From the NCBI GenBank assembly GCA_944470555.2, contig OX104130.1, forward strand, positions 3,782,001 through 3,846,000: a stretch of DNA of 64,000 nucleotides, written 5' to 3'. Positions within the stretch are counted from its first letter, which is position 1, and the number at the start of each line of letters is the position of its first letter. The notes beneath the pieces were generated by a model. That model had not been told where the DNA came from, did not search any database, and was given only the letters and a program-made list of their open reading frames with translations. This document shows positions 48,364 to 59,976 of the stretch, piece after piece. A program made the position numbers and the translations under genes. The stretch comes from Heterobilharzia americana. Taxonomy: Eukaryota; Platyhelminthes; Trematoda; Strigeidida; Schistosomatidae.

Positions 48364-50995
48364 GTGAGAGCATGTGGAGGAAAACTTCGAATAAGTGGGC
48401 AATTAAAGTGTAATATCGGTTTCCGTGAGACCCAGTTCATTGGTTCATGCTATGTAAATAATTCAAACCTAGATTTTTTTGGGTTGAACTGGTTTGAAGA
48501 ATTACGGCTCACGGAGATCCCCTTAAACAATGTATGTAATAGGGTCGAATCTATAGAGTCCTCAACATTACTGCACGAATTTAAGATGCTATTCCAGCCT
48601 AGATTGGGGCATTGTAATACCATAAAAACGGTCCTACGATTGCAACCAGCACCACACGAGTTTTTCGTCCCAAAAAACCTGTTCCCACGCCTCACACTAG
48701 ATTTTGGAAGCTGAGCTAAAACGATTAGAAGAAGCTGGGGTTACAACGCCAGTAACCTATTCGTCATGGGCGGCTGCTATCATGGTTACTACAGAAATAA
48801 AAAATGGTTCCATCCATATTTGCGCCGATTTCTCGACGGATTTGAATGCAACTCTAGAACAGCATCGTTATCTGCTGCCGGTTCCAGATGATTTGTTTAG
48901 CACCTGAATGACAGAAAAATCGGCGCAAAGATTGATTTGGCTGATGCATACCTGTTGGTTAGAGAATCGGATGAGTGCCACGAGCTGTTGACGATAAGCA
49001 AACGATGAGGGTTATTTCAATACAACAGGTTACCCTTAAAATTAAGACTATCCCTGTCGTATTCCGGCTGTTAGTGAATACGTTCCTAGCTGACATTCCC
49101 GGAGTTGCTACTTATCTTGACGAAGTACTGACAGAAGCAGTCTCCCCAGAAGAGTTAACAGAGAGAATACGGCTTGTACTCCAGAAGATCGCTGTCAACC
49201 GACTGTGGCTAAGAGCAGAGAAGTATCAACTTTTCTTACAGTTAGCAAAGTATATGGGTTTGATCTTTGATGCGACTGGACGATGACGTAGCACCGAGAA
49301 CATAAAGGGCATTCAACACATCCTGGTCCCGAAAGATGTGACGACGTTTCGATCTTTTTTGGGAAAGATTAGCTACTACTCAGCCTTTTTGCGATAACTG
49401 CATATCTGCGAACCATTCGACCATCTGTTACATAATGGTCATCCGTGAGTCTTGTCCAAAGAGTGTGATGAAGCCATCCAACAATTAAAGAGTAGCCTTG
49501 GTTCTGAATTGTTACTCACACATCACGATCCAAAACTACCCACTGTTGTCACAGCAACTGCTTTAGCTACAGGAGTCGGGGTCGTTCTATGGCATGAATT
49601 TCCTATCGCGACGCAAAAGGCTGTTATCCATATCTAATGTTCCCTATCTGCAGCCAAAAACGATAAGCACAGAAAGAAAAGAGGCTCTCGAAGATTTCGT
49701 ATGATGATATATGGTGGGTGGTGGTCTTACTGGGGTACGATTCTGACATCAGTAATCGCCGAACAGAATATTTCCGCCACACAGATGTTCTCTCATGCTT
49801 AATAAACGACTACTCCTCGTCCAACGAGGAAACAGTTATTGCGGCTGTGAAAACAGAAAGGTGTGTTCAGAATTTGTTGACATGTGCCATCGAGCAGTTT
49901 CCCATTGTGGCAGGGCAAATAAAATAGACCACAAAATGAGATGAAACTTTACAACAAACTATGAGATCCGTCCAAAATTCTCGGTCAGCACAAGTGTCAA
50001 ATCATGACCTGAAGCAATTACGCCGCCACTGCCATGGTTTCGGCATCTTTATTGAGTGCCTAATGTTCAGAGAACGAGCGGTTATACTGGAGACGTTGAG
50101 AAAGAAAGCCGTGAAACAGTTCTATAGCGGACACCCAGTATTGCGCGCATGAGGTCTATTGCCAGAAGTCATGCATACTAGCCAAGTATGGATGCTGATA
50201 TAACGGAATTCATTAACAGATATCACTTAATTCTACCTGCTGCCAAAATCCTTCCCGAGAGCATCCGAAAGGGTGGCATGAATCAAAACCATGGTCTAAA
50301 CTATACATACATTTCGCTGCACCAGTAGATGGTGTGAATTACTTGATTCTTGTGGACGCCTATTCAAAGTGGCCTGAGATAGTTTCAATTAATACACCCT
50401 CCAGCTGCTTTCGCTAAAATTCCCCATGCCATGCCATTTCTAAATCCATTGTATCTGACAGCAGCAGTTAAAATACGTTGCAAGTATTTAAAGATTTCCG
50501 TCAAAGAACAACACGTGCGGACGCCACTGTACTACCTTCGGTTCAACAGCCAGGTAGAAAGATTTGTGGACACCAGAAGAGATATATGGAAGGTGAAGGA
50601 GAGAGACTAAAACGGAAGTCCCAGAGCATTTGCTTTTTGTATATCACACAATGCCAATGGTAGAGCAGAGAAAAAGGTTAGCTGAGCGTTAAGTCGAATG
50701 GATGCTACGTACCCATTATCATTCCATGTTGCCATCAACACCAATTCAACGGGAAAATATTGTGGAGTAATTTAACAAGAGAGACACAATCTACGCTTGT
50801 GATTATTGACTAGGAAAAGGCAAATGGGCGGAAGGTCTGATGGAAGGCCAACGTGAAACTCTGATGTACGAGGTTAAGTGGGGTAAAAAGGTTGGTTGAG
50901 ACATAAAAATCAGATAAGACGTCGTTACCATAACACATCCTCAGACATTGACATACACATACTATTAGAATGTAGAAAGTATTCTCTCGCTTATT
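48364..50995 (+). pseudogene. Gypsy-like Pol, heavily degraded
   Basis: Pieces appear in the normal order. The protease-RT linker (48400-48714) contains GLNWFEELRL. RT spans 48704-49286 (RLEEAGVTTPV, SSWAAAIMV, HICADFSTDLN, KIDLADAYL, and YLDE in place of the catalytic YLDD). RNase H lies near 49452-49637. At 49718-49927 comes the tether region, then the integrase N-terminal region (49961-50152), the integrase core with VDAYSKWPEI at about 50362, and a C-terminal stretch with RHKNQIRRRY near 50900. At least six frameshifts or stops interrupt it. Schistosome relatives include Boudicca and Saci-2/3; I cannot choose between them. Confidence 0.8.
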
Positions 50996-51712
50996 CATCA
51001 GACAATTCTTCCTGATAGCTAAGGTATTAAAAAATTGAATTAATTTGACAAATAATGGCTTAATGTCCTTAAAGCAACCGTCAAATGGTCAGATAAACAT
51101 CTGAATCCTTACTGGATGGGTTCATCAATACACCAAAAGTACTGAGTAGTTTGTAATGGTATCGTGTGTACACATACGCACTTGTATACCAAATCAACCT
51201 ATCACCAATATGCAGACTACCCAGTCTTGACAACATTTAATGACGTCAGATAATAATAGATACATATTACAATGCTAACTCAGAGGATTTTCATTTAATG
51301 GTTGAGATATGCCTTTTATATGATATATAGACTTCAATACTGAAAGAAATCAATGAGAAAAGGCTTTCCAATTCTCATGTGACAAGTAACTGGATTTCTT
51401 GATTACAGTCAAAGATAGAGCTGGGAATGCTACACTGATATCAATCAAAAAACTATATAAATTATTAAATTGTAAAACAATTGTATTTGGATGAAACAAG
51501 AACACATTCATTCTATCTTTTAAGGACTTACATAATTATAGACATAAAAAATGATAAGATTTTTGTGTTCTTTTCTGGTTGTAGTTTTTTTTTGCTGTTG
51601 AAAAATATGGATAATTGAGTAAATAAAAATTGACATTTGTTTAAGTTAACACCTTTTTGATTAGTAATCATTTATGTATGCAACAGTAAACTGATCAATA
51701 TTGTCAATATAT
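50996..51712. other. 3' flank of a gene on the minus strand
   Basis: If the exon at 51713-51844 is terminal, the 3' UTR lies here. I see no clear AATAAA on the minus strand. Confidence 0.3.
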
Positions 51713-51844
51713 TCAATGAAATAACTGAAATAGTATTATTTCCAATTTTAGATATGTCTTATCAATATAGAGAATATACTTTGCATTAACTGCATATGTC
51801 GGCTCTATTGTATCCACATATTTTTCATTCACATAGACAATACC
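51713..51844 (-). CDS. Probable last exon of an unrecognised gene
   Basis: A consensus acceptor (acttcatttcag, minus strand) opens a phase-0 exon of 43 codons ending in TGA at 51713. It begins GIVYVNEKYVDTIEPTY and continues YILYIDKTYLKLE. It matches in phase the exon at 57547-57732, which ends in phase 0. A GTATAT inside the exon (after VNAK) could act as a donor, in which case the true exon is shorter. The protein is rich in Tyr, Ile and Val and looks like beta structure; the family is not recognised. Confidence 0.6.
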   Translation of the reverse strand, partial: GIVYVNEKYVDTIEPTYAVNAKYILYIDKTYLKLEIILFQLFH

Positions 51845-52154
51845 CTGAAATGAAGTTAATGGATAATAAATTTCCAATTCATTCTGGAATAGAGCCTTCG
51901 ATTAATACAATGCTTAAAAAAAATAATCATCTGACTGGATAGCAACAATGAGTGTTTTCCCCCATCTGTATACGCATATCCATCGTTGATAGGTGATAAG
52001 AGTACACTCTATAATCCAAAACACTGTAATGCATCATATGAAGGAGTATTTTTTCCCTCGCACATATGAGTTAACACTTGTGTATAAAGACTGTCTAAAA
52101 ACATCATGATTATTTTCATCCTTTGTAGATGGCTAGATAATTTCAATACATTAA
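51845..52154. other. Probable intron sequence
   Basis: Nothing recognised. Confidence 0.35.
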
Positions 52155-52465
52155 TCTATTTCAAGTTGTTATTCATGACATTAGATGGCAGTTGCGCTAT
52201 ATCGTGAGCTAACAGAAGTTGGAAATACGGACCATTGGATTCCACCGACTCACTGGCTCAATGGCGACGTGTTGGCCTCGGAATCTGAAAGTCGCAAGTT
52301 AGATCCCTGGCGCAGTCGTGGGTGGACACTGCCCAGAAGTCCCATACTAGGACAAAACAGCTGCTATCCAGTACTCCCAGGTTTCCTTTGTTCCTCCAAC
52401 TGATATCAGTCTACGATGAATAACAACTTGAAATATTTCCGAATCCCCATAACTCCCTCAAAACA
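52155..52465 (+). mobile_element. Family 2 hammerhead repeat, promoter part intact, ribozyme decayed
   Basis: The plus strand shows 'gcgctatatcgtgagctaacagaagttgg' equivalents, A box TGGCTCAATGG near 52255, a weakened B box (TTAGATCCCTGG), ribozyme remnant CTGCCCAGAAGTCCC...GGACAAAAC (two core defects), and a clean 3' end to 52460. A minus-oriented 3' scrap ('ttcaagttgttattcatga') starts it at 52159. Confidence 0.7.
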
Positions 52466-53383
52466 TTAATCTATGTCACCCTCAAATAGTCAACTGATGA
52501 AATAACTTGTTTCTTAAGTGTCTAAGAACATACTGGTTGTCAAAGTTATGGAATCGTTTCTATGTTACAGTAATCAAGGTAAGTGATAATGGCATGCAAT
52601 CAGGTCATACGGTACTCAAGTAGGTCATTATCGAATGCCCTAGAAGAAGCTTTTTCAAAACACATCTCAATCTTTTCTTCATAGTAAACAATAGAAGAAA
52701 GTCGTTGGATGCTGTCACTCAAGATGCGAACAAACTGGTTTTGCCACTCATGCTGACAATAAAGGGGTAAGTAAGTGGGCAAATCCGAGAAGCAGACGCG
52801 GCAAAGAAAAAGCTGGATGAAATAATGTGAACATAGGGGAAATAACGGGGCTTTTCGGGGTTTCCTTTTAATCTCTCCTGTATGTTCAATTGGGGGATTA
52901 CCTACTTCAATGGGCGCAAATCAGCTGAGTCAAACTATTTCAGAAGGTGCAGCCAAGTGGAAGCCATTTAAAGATAGATTTATACGCCTGGAGCATAAAT
53001 TTAAGGTGAACTCGAGTGTGCCTTCATGCCATCATTCTGTTTTTTCAAAGACGATATATCATCTTTTACAATATAGTTTCCGCATTCTTCAAAGAAGCCT
53101 GAATTCCCTGGAGTCTTCCGTAACCAATAAACTTATCCCGGAATTTTTAGGAAAGGCACGTGATCATAAGTGTAGATAATAAACTGGTTGTGAAATTTTC
53201 CAGGGGATTTTGGACATTTCTGATAGGTCTGGGATGCAATGCTTCACTCCTTTAACATCTACATACAGGTAGAATCACAAGACAGCATTACCTTTAGAAA
53301 CTTTATCAGTGAATTCAAGCTGTTTTCCTATCTAACAGAGATTTTTACTGCATAACTCAATACAAATTGAAAGAAATTACGTT
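52466..53383. other. Intron sequence with a doubtful plus-strand ORF
   Basis: A plus-strand frame at 52910-53179 (89 codons, MGANQLSQTISEGAAKW...) reads like protein but has no recognisable domain. Together with 53384-53821 it may be the remains of one older coding sequence. Confidence 0.25.
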
Positions 53384-53821
53384 TTGAACACTTCCTCTAG
53401 ATCAGTTATCTTAAAAGCCTGTGAACAGGAGAAATTACGGAATTTCGCAGTCCTTGAACAACTTTTAAATGGCCATGAAGTAGCCAATCACGTTAGAGAT
53501 GACTACCCAGTCTTTTTGAAAAGCGTTGAAATCATGTCATATATTATTATAGATAGGCTTATGAAGAAATATGACGGTGGTAAGTGTGACGGAATCGAAG
53601 ACGATTGTTTCGCATATGATACTCTCGCAATATTTTCTGGTTCTGTGAGGTTTTCCACCTACCTGGATTTTCCTATAAAGGCAAAACTACGAACAAGAAG
53701 CTTTAATTTTAGATTCATCACGCTGAAATCCCGTCCCAACTATTATTCCAATTCCCCAAAACCTTACTGCTTAGTTCTAAGTAAATCTGCGGTACTCATC
53801 AAGAGAACGAACAACAAGTAA
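53384..53821 (+). CDS. ORF of 145 codons, unknown
   Basis: This is one of the longest open frames in the window outside microsatellites. It includes SVILKACEQEKLRNFAVLE, a DDYPVFLKSVEIMSY block and KYDGGKCDGIEDDCFAYDTL. Composition looks like coding sequence and a plausible helical N-terminal half is followed by an acidic, Cys-containing segment. The frame is open upstream for a few codons before the first Met-like codon, so the true start is uncertain. It sits in an intron of the minus-strand gene. It may be an intronless gene, a retroposed copy or an unrecognised transposon ORF. Confidence 0.3.
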   Translation: MNTSSRSVILKACEQEKLRNFAVLEQLLNGHEVANHVRDDYPVFLKSVEIMSYIIIDRLMKKYDGGKCDGIEDDCFAYDTLAIFSGSVRFSTYLDFPIKAKLRTRSFNFRFITLKSRPNYYSNSPKPYCLVLSKSAVLIKRTNNK

Positions 53822-54469
53822 ATCTCATTTCTTAGCATCGGTAGTGTTTTATTTGCTGCTTTATGACTTCAATCTGAAATCTTGTACTTCAAAGTTATAC
53901 GCCTATACTTAATATCCAACTATGAGATCCCTATGTCTAGTTCTGGTTCTAGAAACTTCTATAGGGATCTATAAAAAATAATATATGAGTAATGGGAAGC
54001 CTCATCAAGGTTTGTTTACGCCTATATAACAGTTTATATGATTTCACGTTATGTGGATGAATATCTTTGTCGTAAGTAATTAAACTTCAGACAATAAAAA
54101 CTGTTCAAAAACCTGAATAAGTCTCAAACCCTTATCCTAATATCGCTTCATTTTTCCAGTTAAAAGTGATCCAGATAAAACTTTTTCTTATAGATGCTTT
54201 CAAGGTGATCTGAGAGGAACTCAAGGATGCTTATATCCTGAATTTTCATCCTCTATGGGTTTTACTGTATATCACTATTTCCTAGAGTCGAGGAAATGAG
54301 AAATAACAAAATCATACATCAAATTGTGGTCACTCATAAGGGGATATTTTGTAAAACCTCAAAGTTGTAAAGTTGTCAAAATATTAGTGAAATTTTGAAA
54401 CCTTTTAAAACTATTGGCTGTTAAGGTTGAGAACTTGAGTACCATTTTTAGTTTATAGTCCAGTGAATA
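53822..54469. other. Probable intron sequence
   Basis: Nothing recognised. Confidence 0.35.
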
Positions 54470-54600
54470 ACGATCTGCAGCTTCAAGTGATAAGCGATGG
54501 ATTCGAGTCCCAGTGAGAGCGACATCACTTAGTAGAATGCAAATAGGTCCAGCTGGCATGTCCTACATAAGACGAGATGTGTATCCACTATTCAATGTAA
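54470..54600 (+). mobile_element. Decayed Smalpha-type repeat
   Basis: B-box-like GGATTCGAGTCCC (54500-54512) is followed by 'gagcgacatcactta', 'ggtccagctgg' and 'ataagacgagatgtg', which mark the promoter and the ribozyme. The CTGANGAG core has become CTGGCATG. Confidence 0.55.
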
Positions 54601-54664
54601 GCCGATATCCATCATGATTATCACTAACGAATTACACCATAAAAAACTGCATCAAACAATATAT

Positions 54665-57275
54665 TTTAATTTTCCCTCGGGTTCCTAGTCAAACATAGGG
54701 CTTCATTAACACGTCTCCATTCCACTCTCTTCCCGTCAGTCTTTTCAACCTGGCACCACGACTGCCCACAACCTCTCATTTCTTCCTCACACAACCTCCC
54801 CCATGTCACCCTCGGATGCCCAACTCGTCGTTTCCCCTTCGGATCCATCTCGACGGCATACGCCTGGTGCGTGATATCGCCGAATAGTTTTCTAAGTGTA
54901 TATGTCCAATCCATCTCCACTTCCTTCTACTGCATATTTGTTGCGTGATAGGTTCTTGCTCCTTCGGTTCGTTCCCAGACAGCCAGAGTTCCTCCTTGCT
55001 TATTCTTATTATTCTGGCTATCTGATCTTCAGTGTCGAGGGGGCGTAGACGGCAGCTGTTGATGAATGTCTGTAGTTTGTTGGAAATGCTTTTCATGACA
55101 CACCAAGTCTCTCAACCATCACATAGAATCACTGACTTGAAATTGGTGTTGAAAATCTGGATCTTGTTCACGATTTGTGCTGAGTGGAGTGGAGTGGAAT
55201 AGGTCTCCACACTGATTTCGGATTAATGAAGACCTATCTTGCTTTCCCGATTCTGGCTGCTCTCACGTCCCCATCGGTGCCACCTGTGCTTGAAACGATG
55301 CTGTCTTGCCTAACTAGGTGAAAGAGACTACTTCCTTTCAGTTTCTCCCACTGATGGTGATTGGAGCTCCTTGTTGTTGTTAGTGGTGGTGGTGGTGGTG
55401 TTGGTGTTGGTTTGGTATCTTCATCACCTCTCTCTTCTCTACATTCACCTGAAGTCCCGTTTTCACTACTCTGCCTCGCCTCTTCTTTCAACTTGTTGCA
55501 TTTCGCCTGTAGATCCTCGAGTTTGTGCAACAAGGCATCAGACATAAATCATCATCGGTGGTGGAGTCCAAATCTTCTTCTGGGGTCTTCTCATTGGTCC
55601 AGACAGTGTATGTCCATCTTCTCCTTCCTCTCAGTTTGTTGCATGATGCAGTCCAGTCGACCACAATCAGGAAGATCATGGGTGATAGTAGGCGGCAGCC
55701 TCATCTTACTCCTATCCCCTGTCTTCACTTCGAAGGCGTCATTGAGCTTTCCACTGTGAATCACTTTGCATGTGGCATCTTCGTATGGCGGTTGAATGAT
55801 GTTAATAAGGATTTGTGGTATTCCATAGTGCTGAAGCATCTGCCTGAAAGACTACTTCTCGGTCAACGCTGTTGAAAGCCTTTTCAAAGTCAATGAATTT
55901 GAGGTTGAGTTGAATTCCATTCTATACTCTATTCTATGATGATGTGTAGCGTAGCGTTGCAATTTGATCCGCACATGATTTGTTCTTCCTAAAGCCTGCC
56001 TGTTCCGGTCGTAATTTTGAATCCAGCATATCCTTTAGTCTCTCCAAGATGATGCGGCTTAATATTTTGCTTGCTGTGGGTGGACAGCAGTATGATTCCT
56101 CACCAGTTCTTGCAAAGTCTTAGGTCTCCCTTCTTTGAGAGTTTGACAAGGTAACCCTTCTTCTGATCAACTGGCAGGTACCTTCCCTTCCTTCCACACC
56201 TTCTGCAATAGTGTTGTGGTGTGAGCATGTCTGCTGTCGTCTCTGCGTCTGTTCTCAGTGCTTCTCGTGGAATTCCATCTGGTCCTGCTGCTTTCCCTCA
56301 TTTCAGTAGCTTTACGGAATTCAGGAATTCTGCTTGTGTACGAGGACCTGTGTTCACTTGCAGTTCTGACGTTGCTGGTGGTATTTTGGGACGAGTTTCA
56401 GCTGGTGGTGGTGGTGGTCGATTCAAGAGCTTTTTGAAGTGGTCAGCCTGTCGTTTCCTTTCCTTCTTCTCTTTGACGTTAACTAGCTTTCCTTCACTAT
56501 CTTTCATTGGGTTCATCTGTGCTGTGTTGATCTCTACACTCCAACATAATAACCTGGTCATTTGATATGGTGTTGTCAGGTCTTTATCTCCCCCACCTGC
56601 AGCCTGTTCTGCTTCACTTGCCAATGTGTCATAGAAGTGTCTGTCTTTTGTCTTTGTGCACACTCTTATTCACTTCTTTGTCCACTGTAGTGTTTTATAC
56701 ATTGTACTCAGGTCCTCTTTTCGTTGTTCATCCCTGCACTGCACTGCACTCGTTCATCTTCTGCTTCACCATCTTCCTCTCACTCCTCTGTCAGCTTCCA
56801 TATGTCCATCGAGACCCACTCCTTGTCGTGTTTCTTCTTCTTCCTTCCTGGTACGGTTATGCAGGTTTCTTTCCACATCTCTTTCAAAGAGTTCCAGTGT
56901 TCATCCACACAGGTTTCTTCAGGGATGTTTCTCAATATCTCCCATTTTGTTCTGATGACTGACTGACGTGAAGATGTCCTCTGTAGTTTCGTCCTCCAGT
57001 TTAGTTTCTGTTCTGGGTGTTGAACTTCAACTGTGGTCTATCATCACCAGCTTCTTTGAAAGCTTTCAACTTGATTATGAAGGTAGCTTTGTTGCACTAG
57101 ATAGTGAAGTGAGTGGTGTGAACCTGCATCTGCTCCCCTTCTAGATCTGATCTTGTGTCCAGTAAGCTGTGTCTCCACATCCTTCACATTGAGATGAAGT
57201 CGATCTGATTTTTAGTGAAGTGTGTCCATCTGGTGAAATCTATGTCAGTGCCTTGTGAATATCCTTATGTTTGTT
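54665..57275 (-). pseudogene. RTE LINE, 5'-truncated in the endonuclease
   Basis: Read on the minus strand it begins near 57275 in the endonuclease region, passes through the linker (56663-56298, same as 41.2-41.5 kb) and RT. Relative to the 39.7 kb copy, the RT is split by frameshifts, and the FADDL active site reads TTDDDLCLM with an insertion. The C-terminal end, CLTRNPREN, is near 54675. The last 1.2 kb is nearly identical to 62393-63594. It lies in the 5.7 kb intron between exons at 51.8 and 57.6 kb. Confidence 0.85.
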
Positions 57276-57380
57276 TGTCCCATACCATGACGAAACAGTT
57301 GTTCAGGGCTCCCAGGTTTCCAATGTGCCTTCGACTGGTGTCAATCCATGATGAATACCAACTTGAAAAGTATATTTTTC
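57276..57380 (+). mobile_element. Family 2 hammerhead repeat, 3' part
   Basis: Begins inside the ribozyme ('gtcccataccatgacgaaac') directly at the 5' end of the RTE fragment and runs to the usual 3' end ('gatgaataccaacttgaaa'). The first half of the core is missing. Confidence 0.75.
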
Positions 57381-57471
57381 ATTCCATTTTAGTATGTTTA
57401 TTAGAAATATCACATAGTGAAGCAGTAACATTTACTGTGTGATATTTCTAATAAACATACTAAAATGGAAT
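57381..57471. repeat. Hairpin, 40 bp arms
   Basis: Left arm 'attccattttagtatgttta...' (57381-57420) and right arm (57432-57471) are reverse complements with about three differences, separated by an 11 bp loop. The hairpin starts immediately after the 3' end of the hammerhead repeat. Confidence 0.92.
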
Positions 57472-57546
57472 TACACTCGACCACAGTGTTCAAGTTTTAC
57501 ACTTAGACATTTTTCATTAATTTCCATTTATCATTGTCAAACTCAC

Positions 57547-57732
57547 CATAAAAAATGCATCATATTCAATGAACATATCAAGTAATCGATCTTCATCTTC
57601 GATAAAGATAGTTGCTACATAAATGATACCCGGTGTATTCATTTTTGTCACGTTGAATAACCCAGAGCTATGGGGAATATAAAGAAATACAAGTGAATCA
57701 TATGAGGAAATCGTTTTTAAATAAGAGCTGCA
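57547..57732 (-). CDS. Coding exon of an unrecognised gene
   Basis: The donor is GTGAGT after ATG codon (minus strand); the chosen acceptor (tttcacataatcag) gives 62 codons in phase 0/0, compatible with neighbours on both sides. The peptide starts CSSYLKTISSYDSLVFLYI, then NVTKMNTPGIIYVATIFI, EDEDRLLDMFIEYDAFFM. An alternative acceptor 13 bases upstream (aaaacttttag) is stronger in sequence but in the wrong phase for 57888-57941. Hydrophobic/aromatic beta-type composition with one N-glycosylation-like NVT suggests an extracellular or lumenal domain; this is a guess. Confidence 0.6.
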
Positions 57733-57887
57733 CTGATTATGTGAAACACTAAAAGTTTTTATTCCACTTTGTATCTTTATCACTCAATGTTTCCCACATA
57801 TTGTACTAATCATGACTTCTTTTAAGTGTTTCAGTGTTAAATTTTGTTGTGTTTTGAAATCCTCATGTTTTAGTCTCAAATACTTAC

Positions 57888-57941
57888 TGATTCAGCTGTG
57901 AATGTTACATCCTTGAGTGAAGACTTTAGAACTAATTTGAA
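57888..57941 (-). CDS. Small coding exon (18 codons)
   Basis: Acceptor ataaactttgtag and donor GTAAGT (minus strand) bound FKLVLKSSLKDVTFTAES; only this frame is open. Phase 0 on both sides joins it to 60658-60797 and to 57547-57732. Confidence 0.65.
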
Positions 57942-58901
57942 CTACAAAGTTTATTTAAGTCAGCATAAATTGCATTCAAGTCAGTCACAGCTGAAGTAGC
58001 CCTAGTAGTAATATATCTGACTGGAACGCTGTCTGTGAAAGATCATCAGTCTCCTCAAGGATACACAGGTACCCTATGCTGACATGTATCAATGTCGACA
58101 GCATCCTGGATACAACCATCATACTTAAATATTATCGCTTAAAATATATTACTGAACAACCTGAGCTATTAAACACCACGCATTCTGACTGATCTGTAGA
58201 TTTCTCCAGCTAGCCAGACCACAGTGATCCGAACAACAGACGGTCGTTTTGTCCGTCTCTGGTCGGCCGGTTGATCAACGATGTACCCGAAGAAATTCAC
58301 CTTATACAGCTGAATCAGTCCACATCACTTGAATCTTGCTGGCTAGTTGACGTGCATAGACTGGCATAACATACCTTCAATAGAATGATCGGTTTGTAAA
58401 TGATTTACAAATTCAGACCCAGGTGGTTGAACTAATTTGCCTCTATAAGTTGAGTTCATCCAAGCACACTGCTGGTGAGCCCCGTCTCGAAAGAACGAAA
58501 CAGACATTCAATGTTTAGATCACACTGATCTGGCTGGCTGGCTAAATCCACAGATCAGCCTGAGTGTTTTCTAACTACTGAAGTTGTTCAATAGCTTATG
58601 CCACTTTTCTGTTACAGATTACATCTTGTGATCTTGACTAGCTGATGGTTTCTAACAGAAACCTTGGTGACGCCACCAGGGTTGGATAGCAGTTGAAAAA
58701 ACCACTAAGCTGTGAGTGAGAAATATCAACATGGACTTCATCCTGTTTTGTCAGTTTGTTTTAAATACTCTAACAACAGAAATATGCAAAGTGAATGTTT
58801 GTTGAAGATGTATGATATGTGATCTGCAACTTTGATTTTGGCTAACTAAAGTTTTCAATAAAATAACCCTGTCAGTATTCAACCAAGAAAAAGCCTCTTA
58901 C
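57942..58901. other. Probable intron sequence
   Basis: A weak hammerhead-like scrap near 58466-58506 ('gctggtgagccccgtctcg', 'acgaaacaga') may be a family 2 remnant. Otherwise nothing recognised. Confidence 0.3.
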
Positions 58902-58993
58902 CTTATATCTGATGCATCAACATATAGTTGTTTTAAGGGTTCATTCGATCAGTTGAGTAATTCTTGGTCATTTAATAAGACGGAACCTAGACC
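58902..58993 (-). pseudogene. Exon-like segment with an in-frame stop
   Basis: A good acceptor (gtatacttttcag) and donor (ATAAG/gtaaga) on the minus strand bound 92 bp. In phase 0 it reads GLGSVLLNDQELLN, stop, SNEPLKQLYVDASDIR, so the protein-like frame continues on both sides of one TGA. Its length is not a multiple of three, whereas skipping it joins its neighbours in frame. It may be a decayed exon, a regulated poison exon or a sequence error. Confidence 0.4.
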
Positions 58994-59700
58994 CTGAAAA
59001 GTATACATGTATGTGTCAGAGAGGCGCAATACTGGTTCGCGATAAGACTTTATAAAATTGGGATGAAAATCATTTTCAAACAGCTTCTGGAGAAGTTAAT
59101 CGGCAAATATGTGAATATCGTGTGTAGTTAAGAAACACTGAAATGTAAAGATATGTTAAGTTTTCGTTTTATTAGATAAATTGTGCTGTTTTCAGAGTTG
59201 AAGCATGAATCACAATATCCGCACTTAGGGTACGCAAGATCAAGTACTTGAGAATAACACAGTGAGATGCATCGTAATAAGAACATTTAAGACAGTCCGT
59301 TTAAACAGTTCCCACGATCTAAAATCACTGTATTAAATACCTAAATTTACAGTAGCATAGACTTAGTTGTACTTAAATGTCAACCAATAGGATTATGTGG
59401 AGCAGCCATAGCCAATAAGAATGTCGTTACACAAACAAGCATAATTCATGCATAGATTACGTGTCTGTCTGTACAGTCCCAACTCATACCATTGGATGAA
59501 TATATCTGCATATTTATTGAGCCCTTATCTTTCAACCAGAATTAGAATCCTTCACTTTGAATACTATTTGAGTAACTGAATTACAACAGCTAAAGTTTAA
59601 AGAACAGTTTTTTTTGTACAAGTTATATCATACTGCATTACATTCAACAAGATAAAAATAATGGTGCTTTAAGGGCCATAAAGAGTGTCTAATTGTTATA
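58994..59700. other. Probable intron sequence
   Basis: Nothing recognised. Confidence 0.35.
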
Positions 59701-59976
59701 GTGTGCAATAAAATTACTCATATCCCTGAAGTGCTTCATAGCCAATCATTATTCTCGAAAGTTTCCAGAAAAGACACGATCATTCCTGTAGATATTATTC
59801 TGGTGGAAGAGGCAAAATCAATAGACAATGCCCTTCTGGAAACGTTTGGAAATAGTCAGGGCCATTGTAAATTGACGGTGCAGTACGTCTTCTGTCGTCT
59901 TATCGCCTTATCTTTTCTTTCAGGGAATCGAAAGGTTATTGTTCAAATATTGGCACACAAACTTCAGGCTACATAA
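59701..59976 (+). CDS. ORF of about 91 codons, unknown
   Basis: An open frame with protein-like stretches (EVLHSQSLFSKVSRKDT; VDIILVEEAKSIDNALL) ending at TAA. No domain is recognised. It lies antisense within an intron of the minus-strand gene. It may be a transposon remnant. Confidence 0.2.
   Translation: MCNKITHIPEVLHSQSLFSKVSRKDTIIPVDIILVEEAKSIDNALLETFGNSQGHCKLTVQYVFCRLIALSFLSGNRKVIVQILAHKLQAT

Noticed and set aside
50996..51712. 3' LTR of the Gypsy-like element
   Set aside because: I could not find sequence matching the candidate 5' LTR region, so no LTR pair is claimed.
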